Assembly (NCBI GenBank): GCA_039519185.1
Contig: CM076854.1
Span: forward strand, 76,007,948-76,071,947
Source of the DNA: Astragalus membranaceus
Taxonomy: Eukaryota > Streptophyta > Magnoliopsida > Fabales > Fabaceae
DNA length: 64,000 nt
Reading direction: 5' to 3'
In this document: positions 11,701 through 22,629 of the stretch, piece by piece
Layout: every line of letters starts with the position of its first letter
Numbering within the stretch: position 1 is the first letter of the stretch
Position numbers and translations under genes: made by a program
Notes under the pieces: model-generated
Database searches by the model: none
Told to the model about the DNA's origin: nothing
The model's input: only the letters and a program-made list of their open reading frames with translations

Positions 11701-13152
11701 CATCATGACGTAAGCTTCCGCGCCTTGGAACAGATAATTACTGGCCGAAGTGAAAGAAATAACAGCTTCAGAATTGGGCGGCTGTAGCTCCACTGACTCG
11801 GAGGCGAAACCGATAGTTCGATGGAAACAATCTATAGTCACATGGTTGGCCGTCATCCAACTCATTCCTAGGACGACATCCATGCCCTTCATTGGTAAAC
11901 AAATGAAGTCTACTACAAAATTCCTGTCTCCAATGGATAGAAGACAATTTTCACATATCGCTTGGGTCTGAACACTACCCTCAGCAGCAGTCTTAATGGA
12001 GATTGGTTGAGGCAAGGGAGTTAAAGCCAATCCCAACCGTTCGGCACAAACTTTTGATATAAAACAATGAGTCGCACCTGAATCATATAAAATACTAACG
12101 GAGTTATTAAAAAGAGATCCCATACCCCTTAGTAGATTATCTGACGGTGTGACCTTCTGGGCGTCTAAGGTGTAAACTCTCCCTTGAGTTGTAGTAGCAG
12201 CAGGGTTACTTCCTTGACTCTTCTCTTTCTCTGGGCAGTCCCGTGCAAAATGGCCGTCTTTCTTGCAGAAATAACACTGGTTGGATCCCATCTGGCACTT
12301 ACCCTGATGGTACTTTCCACAGTTGGAACACGTACTGAATTTTGAGGAGTTCGATGACTGAACCTGTTTCCCTTTGTTGTAGTTGTGTCTGGGACCCGTC
12401 TGATGGTTAGATGATCCAACATTCTTCTTATTCTGATGGAATACTTTTCTGCTTGCATATAACCTCTTCAAGTCACTCTCAGCTATGTGTGCTTGTTGAA
12501 CCATGGCAGCATAGTTAGTATAGGCAAAAGAACTCAAACTCTGAGCAATGTCTTCCCTTAGCCCATACTTGAACCTTTCGGTTTTCCACTTGTCATTGGG
12601 AGCATACCCGGCCAAACCGAAGAATTGATATAACTCTTCAAACTTAGCCGCGTACTGACCCACAGTTGAACTTCCTTGAGTGAGAGTCAGAAACTCGTTC
12701 TCCTTGTCGAACCTCATGGCTGTCGGAAAGAACTGCTCCAAAAATACCTGCTTGAAATGTTCCCAAGTCTGGGGAGTACCCAGAGTCACCATCATGGCTT
12801 TGGCATTAGTCCACCAGTTGTTAGCTTCTCCTTTCAGCATATGAGTTGCCAATCTCAACTTGTCATCATCAGTTACTTGCATAGCTACGAAGATCTTCTC
12901 TATATCATCTAGCCAATGCTGAGCTTCCATAACATCCGGTCCTCCTCGGAACTCAGACGGCTTCATTTTCAGGAATTCAGAGAAAACCCTCCTTGGGTCA
13001 GCTTGAGGCTCAGGGACTTGCTGGGGCTGAGCTTGAGCATTCTGTTGCATCTGCAGCATATCTTCCATCATCTTCTGTTGCCTCTCGATCACGTTCTGCA
13101 TCCATGCAGAATGCGGATCAACTGGTGGGTTATTCCTCGATCCTCCTGCCAT
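8785..13152 (-). CDS. gag-pol: Gag-pol polyprotein of element A (1455 aa, intact)
   Basis: Start chosen at the ATG of MAGGSRN (13152); the longer frame back to 13296 begins inside the primer site and is leader. Domains: gag capsid region with W/F-rich blocks (about 60-230); zinc knuckle CYFCKKDGHFARDC (about 292-305) preceded by CSNCGKYHQGKC; protease YDSGATH (about 354); reverse transcriptase LCIDYRQLN (about 585) and FIDDIL (about 685); RNase H YCDAS (about 831); integrase HHCC (about 1041-1083), MDFVMG (about 1107), CDRDPKF (about 1171), QTERTIQ (about 1208); chromodomain-like tail with VKVLWDG and TWEVE (about 1418-1455). No stop or frameshift is seen, so it could be functional. Nearly identical to the B protein (for example VQQAHI here, VQQSHI in B). 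Confidence 0.95.
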   Translation of the reverse strand: MAGGSRNNPPVDPHSAWMQNVIERQQKMMEDMLQMQQNAQAQPQQVPEPQADPRRVFSEFLKMKPSEFRGGPDVMEAQHWLDDIEKIFVAMQVTDDDKLRLATHMLKGEANNWWTNAKAMMVTLGTPQTWEHFKQVFLEQFFPTAMRFDKENEFLTLTQGSSTVGQYAAKFEELYQFFGLAGYAPNDKWKTERFKYGLREDIAQSLSSFAYTNYAAMVQQAHIAESDLKRLYASRKVFHQNKKNVGSSNHQTGPRHNYNKGKQVQSSNSSKFSTCSNCGKYHQGKCQMGSNQCYFCKKDGHFARDCPEKEKSQGSNPAATTTQGRVYTLDAQKVTPSDNLLRGMGSLFNNSVSILYDSGATHCFISKVCAERLGLALTPLPQPISIKTAAEGSVQTQAICENCLLSIGDRNFVVDFICLPMKGMDVVLGMSWMTANHVTIDCFHRTIGFASESVELQPPNSEAVISFTSASNYLFQGAEAYVMMLSASTETGQDLSSVQVVNEFLDVFPDEVPSFPPDREVEFSIELVPGTGPISIAPYRMSPLELRELKVQLEELISKRFIRPSASPWGAPVLLVKKKDGSMRLCIDYRQLNKVTVKNKYPLPRIDDLLDQLRGASVFSKIDLRSGYHQIRVRALDVPKTAFRTRYGHYEFVVMPFGLTNAPAVFMDYMNRIFNPYLDQFVVVFIDDILVFSRTIEEHVQHLRIVLNILREKKLYAKPSKCDFWMPEVKFLGHVISRTGVAVDPSKIEAVVDWEQPSTVTEVRSFLGLAGYYRRFIQGFSQLVLPLTRLTRKGQPFVWDSDCENCFTELKGRLTSAPILILPDPSVGFQIYCDASGKGLGCVLMQNQQVVAYASRQLKPHEENYPTHDLELAAIVFALKIWRHYLYGSRFEVFSDHKSLKYLFDQKELNNRQRRWVEFLKDYDFELKYHPGKANVVADALSRKSIHTAKLMMHEMSLLESFRDLNLRVKSRRNRLVLSHIQISSSLRNLIRSAQEGDVELQAQKRLPNYTEDGDGVICFDGRICVPNDEDVKRQVLEEAHKSQFSIHPGSTKMYRDLKQLYWWPGMKVDIAEFVSRCLTCQKVKIEHRKPGGQLQPLNVPEWKWESISMDFVMGLPRSQIGNDSIWVVVDRLTKSAHFIPVRSTHKVARLADEYLKNIVKLHGIPTSIICDRDPKFTSRFWRALNMALGTKVCVSTAYHPQTDGQTERTIQTLEDMLRACVLDSGGRWEDHLPLVEFSYNNSYHSSIGMAPYEALYGRKCRTPLCWWDVGEQRLLGPDLVRETTEKIRQIRERMKAAQSRQKSYADKRRRPLEFEEGDHVFLKLSPTIGTGIALRAKKLSPRYVGPFQIIERVGPVAYRIALPPELSRLHDVFHVSQLRKYVHDPNQPLSHEAIDIRPDLSYHPTPIRIIERGEKMLRTRSIPIVKVLWDGVSPDEATWEVEERLREKYPYLFE

Positions 13153-13283
13153 AATTCTGCAAATGATACACCAAGTATTAAGTTGATCAGTCTCAATGTC
13201 TCTTAGTATCACAAGAAGCAAGATAGCAGAGTTACTCGAGGGATAAAACCACCCTAACTGTCTAAGCCCGACTAGGTCGAACT

Positions 13284-13295
13284 GCTCTGATACCA
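13284..13295 (-). promoter_or_regulatory. Primer-binding site of element A (tRNA-iMet)
   Basis: On the minus strand TGGTATCAGAGC, the complement of the 3' end of plant initiator tRNA-Met, lies 3 nt inside the 5' LTR. The match is 12 nt. Confidence 0.9.
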
Positions 13296-14424
13296 TAATG
13301 TAACACCCCGATAAATTCTAACATATAGAATCACCGAAATGCACTAAATGGCATACATCAGAGTAACTTCCTGTTATTGAAATATTGAACACATCTAAAA
13401 CTTTAGATAATACATAATAACTGGTTCTCTGAACCTCATAACTTTCTGAAAATGCTTAAGTTCCAAAACTTAAGACTTGTACATATCCTGGTGTTCAATA
13501 CTCAAAACATAAAGTAGCGGAAACGATTTTACAACTTGACAATGAAAGTTATACAATCGGAACATAGAAACAATAAACGGAACAAAGGTCTAAAACATTA
13601 AACTAGGTCTTCAATGACTCCAAGAGTCACACCAGCTAACCATGCTTTACCGCCTTTGCTTTCCCCTGTTTCTCTGTAAAAACCACAAATATGAAGGGTG
13701 AGATAAACATTATCTCAGTGAGTCCTATCGAGACCCCTTACAACTCTAGCGGTTCATTATGCCTTGTTTTGAACTCGTGGTCCTAAAAAGCAACCACGTG
13801 GAAATACATTCAGTTCCTGTAACTTTCATGCTCATGGCCCTCCTAAGCGACACATGAAGCATGCAATCTTTGTTCCATGTTTTTAGCATAACACCTCAGT
13901 CTACCTATTTTATAGGCATCTCTTGACCTTTTGGTGAACCCATCCCGCTATTTCTAGCAGGGGAAACATTCTTGAGTCTAGGTTTTGGGGCTCATGACTT
14001 CCCCTCCCCTAGTATGCTAACCTCTTAGGGTCGTCACCCTTTTTCCTCTTGTATTTATTATACATTTTCAGTCTGTGTACCCGCAATGGGCTGTTAGTCA
14101 TTCCAGTCAAGTACCATGTACCATATCAGTCAATTTCAGTGTATAATATCAGTCAAGTACCGTGTACCATATCAGTCAATTTCAGTGTATAATATCAGTC
14201 AAGTACCGTGTGTTATTATCATTCTTTGACATTTGCACTCTCGCGTTCTCTAAGAGCCGTTTTCTATTTTATTCATAACACACAAACTTTCTATCGAACA
14301 TGCTCAATCTCTTACCATTGTTACCTTTTCATTGTTGTGGGACCTTGGGGAATGGATTAGAAGAGGATTGGAATCATTTGGAATGGATAAAAAGGTACTT
14401 TGAAATTGAAGGTCAGAAAATCTC

Positions 14425-14675
14425 ACACGACCCGTGCGTGTAGGCGCACGACCCGTGCGTGGTTCAACAGTTTGTAGAAATTGTCCAGGAAGATACGCAC
14501 GACCCGTGCGTGTAGGCGCACGATCCGTGCGTTAGCTACCAGATTTACAGAAAGTTTCAGAGACTTACGCACGACCCGTGCGACTAGGCGCACGATCCGT
14601 GTGTGTTTTAAAACCCAGTCCCTGTCGTATCAGAGGGAGGCGCACGACCCGTGCTCGTAGGCACACGATCCGTGC
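14425..14675. repeat. Array of eight GCACG-AYC-CGTGC inverted repeats (A 5' LTR)
   Basis: Same array as at 7485-7735. From the LTR's own 5' end it occupies offsets of about 1000-1252, almost the same interval as the GGCGC-N3-GCGCC array in element E. Confidence 0.88.
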
Positions 14676-15475
14676 GTCTCTATCAGTTTCCAGAAAACAG
14701 GTTTTTCATGTATTATTCCATTCCATTCCGATTCCCACTTCCTTTCCGATCGAGGCCCAAACTCCAACACGCATTAAAACACAATATTATAGCAATCCAA
14801 TCCAGCACACCCAACAATCAATCAAGCAATTCATAGTTCAATCACAAGTTTTGGGGAAAACGGTTTTTCAATAAGATTTCTTTTGATAACACGAATACAT
14901 GACCATGGTTTTCGAAAAGAAGATTCTGAAACACAAACATATTCCCTAAGCGAGTATAGAACTCACCTATCGTGATGAAAATCACGCAACACCGGAACTC
15001 CGAGAATACAACCGCTCCAAAACCACGAACTCTCTTCGAACTCGCTCCAACAAGAAACTCAACCACTCCAAATTGCTTGGACAACAATTGATTTCGAATC
15101 CCAGCTACCCCACAACTTCAAACAGCAATTTGTGGCTTGGAGGTGAGCCTTGGTACTAAATGATGGACTCTAGCAAGGACATGCAAGGGTTATATCTCCA
15201 TTTCCATGCTTGGAGCTTGAAGGTTTGAAAATGGTGTTTTGGAGAGGAGTTGGATGTTTGCTCAGAAAATTAGATCAATGGGAAGAAGAAGAAAAATGGT
15301 GGAGGATGGTAGTTTTAGATTACACATGCATGAACAATAGAGGTAGGAACTCTTCCCTTCCTTCTCCACTTTCTCTCTCGAGCTCTCTCTCCCTTTCTCT
15401 CAAGCCTCTCTTTTGCTGAAATGTTGGAAATGAGATGGTGTTGTGTGGTGTGGGGTGTGGGTTCAGCTGGCTATC

Positions 15476-15492
15476 ATTTAAAGGGTTATAAA
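15476..15492 (-). promoter_or_regulatory. Possible TATA region of the element A promoter
   Basis: Minus-strand TTTATAACCCTTTAAAT lies about 185-200 bp into the 5' LTR, just upstream of the CA-rich and GA-rich stretch that resembles an RNA start region. Position and composition only. Confidence 0.35.
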
Positions 15493-15676
15493 GACTAAAA
15501 TACCCTTATTCTCTAACATTCTCTTAAATTATTCCTAACACCACACTAATTCCCATGACTTACTAACTTAACATAATATTGCAATTATGCATAACTTATT
15601 ATTTATTAATTAAACAATTCATGATAATCCTCTTGCTAATTTAATTAATCTAATTAGCTAATTAGGGGATGTTACA

Positions 15677-15681
15677 TAGAT
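15677..15681. other. Target-site duplication of element A, right copy
   Basis: TAGAT, identical to 6354-6358. Removing the element and one copy restores the tnp2 reading phase. Confidence 0.93.
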
Positions 15682-17760
15682 GTTTACCTAAGTCCCTTGA
15701 TTGAAGATTTGAGAATGCTATGGGAGGAAGGAGTTGATGTGTTTGACGGATATAGAAATGAGTATTTCAAGTTGCGTGCCATGTTATTTTGTACAATCAA
15801 TGACTTTCCAGCATACGGGAACTTGTTTGGGTATAGTGTTAAGGGGCATAAAGCATGCCCTATTTGTGATGAAAACACACGTTATCATCAACTACAACAT
15901 GGAAGGAAAACTGTTTACCTTGGACATCGTAGATTTCTCAGACATAATCATCCGTATCGGAGGTTGAAAAAAGCTTTTAATGGATATCAAGAGAATGAAA
16001 TTGCTCCAAAAGCCTTAACTGGAGAAGAAGTTTATCAACGAGTTAAGGACATCAAAGTTATATTTGGAAAGTCGCAAAAACAACCTAATGAGAAAAATAA
16101 ATGGAAGAAGAGGTCAGTGTTCTTTGATCTTCCATACTGGTCCAAACTTGATGTTAGACATTGTATTGACGTCATGCACGTGGAAAAAAATGTATGTGAT
16201 AGTGTTATCGGAACGCTTCTCAACATTCAGGGAAAGACAAAGGATGGTGTGAATGCTCGATTAGATTTGGTTGTGATGGGTATTAGAGAGCAATTAGCTC
16301 TGCAACAAAGAGGTAAATCCACATATCTTCCCCCGGCATGTCATACATTGTCCAAAAAAGAGAAAAAAAGTTTTTGTGAGTGTTTGCGTGGTGTCAAAGT
16401 ACCACAAGGTTACTCCTCAAATATCAAGAGACTTGTCTCGATGAAGGATCTCAAATTAGTTGGCCTAAAGTCTCATGATTGTCATGTCTTAATGCAACAA
16501 CTTCTACCGGTCGCTATTCGTGACATTTTGCCTAAAAAAGTTCGACATGTCATAACTAGATTGTGCATATTCTTCAATGCTATATGTAGCAAAGTCATTG
16601 ACCCTTTGAAGTTGGATGACTTGGAAAATGAGGCTGCCATTATATTGTGCCAATTGGAGATGTATTTTCCTCCTTCTTTTTTTGACATTATGGTTCACTT
16701 AATTGTTCATCTAGTGAGGGAAATTAGATTGTGTGGCCCTGTTTATTTAAGGTGGATGTACCCAATTGAGCGATACATGAAAATATTGAAAGGGTATGTT
16801 AAGAACCAATATCGTCCTGAAGCATCTATCATTCAGAGGTACGTTGCGGAAGAAGCTATTGAGTTTTGTTCAGATTACATGTCTAAGGTGGAACCTATAG
16901 GGATTCCTAAGTCTCGTCATGAGGGAAGATGTGCAGGAAAGGGTACGCGAGGTTTAGCTATTAAGAGCATGAGTCGGGCAAAAGTTCTTCAGGCACATAT
17001 TTATATATTGAATAACACTAGTGAGGTTCAACCTTACTTATCTACTCATAAAAACATTGTCAAGGAGAAGTATCCTCGAATGAGCGAAAAAGAAAAGTTG
17101 ATTGAGCATAACAAGACTTTCCTAAATTGGTTTAAAGAGCAAATCGTTAATGCTGATAGTGTTTCTGAAACATTAGAATGGCTAGCACATGGGCCTAACT
17201 TTGATATCATATGTTGGGGTGGATATGATATCAATAAGTTTTCATTTTATACAAAGACCCAAGATGACAAGAGTACAATGCAAAACAGTGGGGTTATGGT
17301 TGTGGCTGAATCCATGCACTTTTCTAGTTCAAAGGATAAGCGCCCCATCATGGCATCCATATCTTATTTTGGAGTTATTGAAGATATTTGGGAGGTTGAT
17401 TACACTAAATTTATTGTACCCATTTTTAAATGTAAGTGGGTAGACAATAATAGTGGTGTACAAATTGATGAATTAGGGTGTACATTGGTGGACCTTAACA
17501 AGGTAGCTTATAAGGAGGAGCCTTTTATCATGGCATCTCATGCGAAACAAGTGTTTTATGTTAGTGATCCTTCTAGCCAAAGATGGTCTGTGGTTCTCCA
17601 AGGAAAAAATATACATGCTAATGATCAAAACCAAGATTCAACTCTTGATATTTCTGAGACTCCTTCTTTCTTATCACAAATGCCTATTTTTATTGATGAA
17701 ACTGAATTGGACGATGTTCATGCAACTCGTGATGATCATCAGGAAGGGATATGGGAATAG
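15677..17760 (+). pseudogene. tnp2: CACTA transposase tnp2, C-terminal part
   Basis: The frame resumes at 15682 in exact phase with the fragment ending at 6358 and runs 692 codons to the TAG at 17758. Family blocks: WEEGVDVFD, HKACPICDENT, CIDVMHVEKNVCDS (about 16150-16200); a DUF4218-like segment with REIRLCGPVYLRWMYPIERY (about 16675-16870); a DUF4216-like segment with VDLNKVAYKEEPF near the end (about 17340-17600). The product would be the transposase that binds and cuts the element ends. Apart from the two LTR insertions the visible frame is open, so it was probably intact when E and A landed. The TTG at 15697 is only where an ORF finder starts. Confidence 0.92.
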
Positions 17761-17907
17761 ATATTAAGTTAAGTTTATCTTCTTGTTTCATGATGTTTAA
17801 AATATCTTTATCTTATTGCTTTGTGCTCCTTATAAGTTTTTCTATGTATGTTATTTATCTGTTATCTCAATGTGTTTATACTTTATTGTTTTTGTGTAAA
17901 CAGGCCC

Positions 17908-20900
17908 ATGGATGACCAATCAAACATCTCTCCAAGGAAAATAAAGGGTAGACGTGCTACAAGGTTAAAGGATTTAACACGTGACCGTGTTGGTGATCAA
18001 AGGCGTACAGTTCAATTTGATGAGTTGACCGGCCTTGCTATTGGGCCAAATGCAGTAAGGTTCAACAGTTTCATAGGCCTTTTAGCTCGAAGCAAGCCTA
18101 GTATCTTGGTAATGGATTGGAAAGATATTGATGAAGATGTTAAAAATAAGATGTGGGAAACTATCATGGTACTCATGACATGCCTTCTATTTTGAATTAG
18201 TTTTTTACATTGGTAGAATCATTGGTAGCACTTTTTGAATGATTCAGAAGCATGTTTATGGCTAAGATTAAACAATGATGCATTTTATAACGATATTATT
18301 AAGTTTTTCATTTTGTTTTGTAATTTAGAGCACATTTGATGTTCCAAATACTGAATTAGTGAAGAAGAAAGTGATTCGATATGCGGATGATCTTTGGAAG
18401 GCTTTTAAAACACAACTCACAAGCAAATATGTATTTGGAGAATGAAAGGATGAATCTCCTTGTGAAAATTATTCGTTCCTTCATGAGGAGACGTGGGAGC
18501 AGTTTGTTCAGTCCCGATTAACACCCACATTTCAAGTAAGTTCGAATTATAGTTTACCTAATATATTTATTTAATTTTTTTGTATTTATTTGCATGTTAT
18601 TATTGATAATAGGAGAAAAGGAAAACAGCACAAGAAGTTCAGTCAAATAATCTCTACCCTCACACTTTGTCTCGTGGGGGTTATGGTTTGCTTCGTGAAA
18701 AGATATTGAAAGAAAGGGAGAAAGAGAATGAAGAAGCATCCCGATCTGATCCTTCGCTAGTTGTCAATCCACCATCACCACCTAAACGCCATGAATTATG
18801 GAAGAGAACCAGACAAAAGAGAAATGGTGCTTTTACATCTGAAAAAGCACGCGTTATTGCTGAGAAGATTGTAAGTAAATATTCAATTTTAATTTTAACA
18901 AGAATGCTCAAGTTTTAAGCATGTTTGTGAATTACATGTTCTAGGATTCTCTAGAAGAAGAATCTTCGCAAGGAACCTTTGTTCCACATGGACGCAAAGA
19001 TATATTGGCTAGTGCGATTGGGTGTCCCGAGCACCCCGGTCGTGTTCGTGGTGTTGGACGAGGTGTGGGCATTATAAATTACTTTGGACGACGTTCACGT
19101 TGTGGGCCCACCTCAGAAGTTGTCACCAAGGAAGACTTAGCTATCCTCACAGAAAAAATTACTCAGAACCTCACCGAAAAACTTACACAGAAAGTTAGAC
19201 AGGATGTGATGCAGGTATATATAAATTAACACTTATGGTAAAAAGTAAAATGTAAAAAGAATGCCTTTAATGTTTTATGAAATTCAATGCAGGAGCTGGC
19301 TTCTATGGGCTACTCCCAACAATGCTCAAACAGTAATAAGGGTAGTTATTCTGTTGATGATATCCAGAATCAGTTTGATGATATCCAAGATCAATTTGAT
19401 GATAACCCAGATCAGTCAGATGATATACCAGATCGGTGTAAGTTGTACGTTGATAATCCTTACCATTTGGTGGCAATTGGTCGTATATTCAATTTGGGCT
19501 CAGTCATTCATAACAAGAGTTTGGAGAATGATATGGTGAGGGTGGTGGTTGAAGAGGTTCGACATCGAGGTGCTCAAGTTCCTATGCCCACTGATGAGGT
19601 TCAAACTGTGGAACAAGCCCTAAAAAATTTTATTCAGTGGCCGAGAAGACTTGTTAAACCTTTTTCAAATAAGGTTTTCAATATTACTCATTTCTTTCTA
19701 TATTTACACTGGAAATAACTTGGTAATGGTAGAGAAGACTTACTAATATATTATCTTGTCTAGGAAATTGGAAAATCTAGCAAGGTCGACATTCCACCCA
19801 AAAGTGCTGCACCTCAAGTTAGTCCGATTCAAGAGTTGATGATATTGATTGTACCTATTAAAAATCCTATACAACTAAGATTGGAACATGATCCCATTCT
19901 TCAAGAATTTTTTCTAGTAGAGAAAGAAATAATGGATCTTTGTTGTGGTAACCAAATGCTCACCTTAAGTGTTGTACAATTTTGGTTGACGTAAGTTAGT
20001 TTTACTTATACTTTAGTTAACCAATTAACTTTCAAACTGTATAATTAACATTTAGCATGACATCTTAGGTATATGCAACGTCACTGTATCTTGAAGGGCA
20101 ATAGTGATTTGTATGGTTTCATTGACCCTCAACATTTTTTGTCTCCGGTGATTCCTCAGCACGTTTTGACTCCAGCTAATTCCAAGGAGTTTTACCTAGC
20201 CCCTTATCTTTATATGTAAGTACATGTTTATCAATTATCTTAAAATTTTATGTGATTTGTCACTAATTGTTTCCAAATGTAGGTCACATTGGCAATTGTT
20301 GATCATTTGTCCTATGAGTAATGAAATCGTCTTCCTTTGCTCGCTTGGAAAGAAGCCGGCTGCATCCCTCAAGCAAAAAGTTAATATGTAAGCTCTTATT
20401 TATTATACATCATGTGTAGAAAAGTAACAACAAAGTTAGAGAGTTTGTATGATGTATTTCTTTTTTATTAGTGCTATGGAAGGATATCATAAGTTGATGG
20501 GGACTAGAAAGAAGGCACCTATATGGATTAACCCCGATGTAAGTAGTTTAACTCTTGAGATTTAATTACAATTTTTATAATGTATTTTATTACTATATAT
20601 AATATTTACTATGACATATAATTTGTAGTCCCGAAGGAAAACTGGCAACACTGAGTGTGGATTTTATGTTATGAGACATATGTTCAACATTGTCTCTGCA
20701 AGTATTGTTGACTTATGGTTGGAGGTACGTAATAGAATTTTTTACAAGTTATATTAAAGATGTGTTTTAGTTGATTAACTAATGTTTGGTCTTGTGTCAT
20801 ATCATATTGTAGAGATTCAACAATACCGAACCATTCAATGATGACGATCTATATGATATTCGGTGTCGGTGGGCACAACAGTTTCTTGAACTTTACCGAA

Positions 20901-20953
20901 ATCATCCTACGTATATATTAACCAAGGGTAGTATTGTCTTTTGGCTGGATTGA
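17908..20953 (+). pseudogene. Second CACTA gene (tnp1-like, Ulp1/C48-like C-terminus), 11 predicted exons, one nonsense codon
   Basis: Predicted exons, all with GT-AG introns and matching phase: 17908-18168, 18329-18535, 18613-18870, 18945-19214, 19293-19673, 19764-19990, 20069-20215, 20283-20387, 20472-20538, 20629-20724, 20813-20953 (TGA stop at 20951). The N-terminal half has MDDQSNISPRKIKGRR and HELWKRTRQKRNG, as in Transposase_24/En-Spm second ORFs. A middle block PYHLVAIGRIF ... IQWPRRLVKP is common in this gene group. The C-terminus has SHWQLLIICP and ECGFYVMRHM, matching the His and Cys regions of Ulp1-like (C48) cysteine proteases; FLCSL stands where YLDSL carries the Asp. In exon 2, codon 18443-18445 is TGA and the frame stays open after it, so this copy is probably dead or needs readthrough. 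Role in transposition not established. Confidence 0.78.
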
Positions 20954-21095
20954 ATTTTGATTTCTGGATTCTGGATTGAATTTTGATTTCTGGACAGTTT
21001 TGAATTTTGATTTTGATTCTGGATTGAATTTTGATTTCTGGACAGTTTTGTTTCTGGATTGAATTTTGATTTCTGGACAGTTTTGATTCTGGATT
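20944..21095 (+). repeat. Short tandem repeats after the second CACTA gene
   Basis: The motif GGATTGAATTTTGATTTCTG recurs about four times with spacers such as GACAGTTTTG. Non-coding. Confidence 0.75.
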
Positions 21096-22629
21096 GATCT
21101 ATTACTGTAATCAGTGTAAATCACGTAGACTGGGAATCAATGGAAAACAAAGGAAGGCAGTTTTAAGAGTGCCAAACTCTCCTACACATGGTGCTCACAC
21201 TAGAATATTCTGATACGCACACACACACCCACGCATTCTGGCAGCTAGGCAGAATTAGTTGCTATTGTTTCCCTCATCATTTTCTCTTGCATGATTTTCT
21301 TCTTGTTGATGAAATCTGTTTGTATTGGGTTTTGATGATAACTGAAATGGGTTCTGATCTGGTGAATGAGAAAAGTTGATTGAAGTGAAGATGGTTTATG
21401 GAAAAATTCAGCCTTTGCCCTTAGGTTATTATTTCTTTTTCAACTACTCAGATTATCATTTTTTCTGTTCCTATCAGTGAAATCTGTTGATGAAATCTGT
21501 TTCTATCTGTTGATGAAATCTGTTGATGAAATCTGATGAGAACCTAAGTGTGGCTGAATTGGGCCAAACAAATAGGTTTGGTAATGTTTTTGTTAGGAGG
21601 GGCAAAAGAGTCATTAGCACCAATTAGTGATCTAGGTTTTCTGCCTAGGTCAGAGAATAAAAGGGGAGGCAGCGAATAATTAAGGAGGCAAGTTTTGGCA
21701 TAGGCTTGGGCTGGGCATAGGAGTCGGTTTCTCTCTCACTGTGAGAGAGTGCTGCACTTTCTTTTCATTTCTAATTCACAGTTTCTGCACTATTACTTTG
21801 TAATTCTCATAAATTCAAGTAATAGCTGGTGCTCAATTTGTTCTGTTTCCTCTATTTTAATTCTGTTTCCTCTTACTGATTCATTCAGTTCCTAACAAAA
21901 TCTTTTTCAACTAATCAGCCTTGCTCAATTTGTTCAGTTAGGATATTTGTTATTAGTTAGTTGCTTCTGTTTTTGAGAGTTATGATTAGTTACTCTAACT
22001 ACCCTTTGTATCAATCTGCTATATATAGCAGTGTATCTGTTCCATTTGATATCAATGAAAATACAATTCACTTTTATAATGCTTAGCAAAAAATTGTTGA
22101 TGAAATCTGTTCCTATCAATGACATTCATGTTTTCTTGATTGATTGATTGATTGTTTCAAGTTGCATGACATTCATGTTTTCTTATGCAGTGGTTGTTTT
22201 GGACACGTTTGGCTGCTGCAACTGCTTTCCATTTGAAGCAATCAGTCAATCCAACCCCGTGGATTACTCAGTTGGCTCCAGATGGTTTCGAAGTTGGTTG
22301 TGATAGTTGTGTATTGTTTTCACTTTTCAGTACTATTTTGTTCCTTGTACCTGTAGTATTTGTACAGAGGCTTATCAACTTGTGTGTATTTCTTCTTCAT
22401 GAGTAGGAGCTAGCCCAATGATGATGAAATTTCTTTGTGTAAGTCAAATGTCAAATGTTAGGATGTTCTAATTAATCATAGCATTTTGTGTATGTCAAAT
22501 ATATTCATGTGATTTTTCTTTTTGCAAGCTAGCTTGTGCTGCTATATTTTATTCTCACGCTAGCTTTGAGCAGAAACCATTTTGTCCCTGCAGCATCTCT
22601 GAGCTGAAACCATTTTTTTTTAAAAAAAT
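21096..22629 (+). other. CACTA 3' non-coding region, no supported gene
   Basis: AT-rich sequence with scattered GTTGATGAAATCTG repeats (21301, 21488-21535, 22095). A stretch at about 21936-22090 has a palindromic TATA (GCTATATATAGC near 22018) followed by ATCAATGAAAATACAATTC, which resembles part of a Ty1/copia-type LTR, but termini and target duplication are not found. An open stretch at 22185-22406 follows a CAG splice-acceptor-like site; I do not recognise its product. A 19-bp direct repeat (ATGACATTCATGTTTTCTT type) occurs at about 22119 and 22166. Confidence 0.5.

Larger units (their letters stand above)
6359..15676 (-). mobile_element. Element A: complete Tekay-like Ty3/gypsy chromovirus (9318 bp)
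   Basis: Two LTRs of identical length (2378 bp), a 5-bp target duplication TAGAT, a tRNA-iMet primer site, a purine tract and one uninterrupted gag-pol frame, all on the minus strand. By eye the LTRs differ at only three sites, all transitions (7269/14209, 8359/15299, 8621/15561), so the insertion is very recent. It splits the CACTA tnp2 gene. It is the same family as element B (25387-34620). Confidence 0.96.
13299..15676 (-). repeat. Element A 5' LTR (right copy in the window)
   Basis: Same ends and length as the left copy. In the element's own orientation, transcription should begin in the first 250-300 bp, after a TATA-like stretch and at the GA-rich tract. That would put more than 2 kb of the LTR into the RNA leader. 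Confidence 0.95.

Noticed and set aside
13152..13296. 48-residue N-terminal extension of the A polyprotein (likewise 32138-32282 in B)
   Set aside because: Begins inside the tRNA primer site; the conserved gag start is the later ATG.
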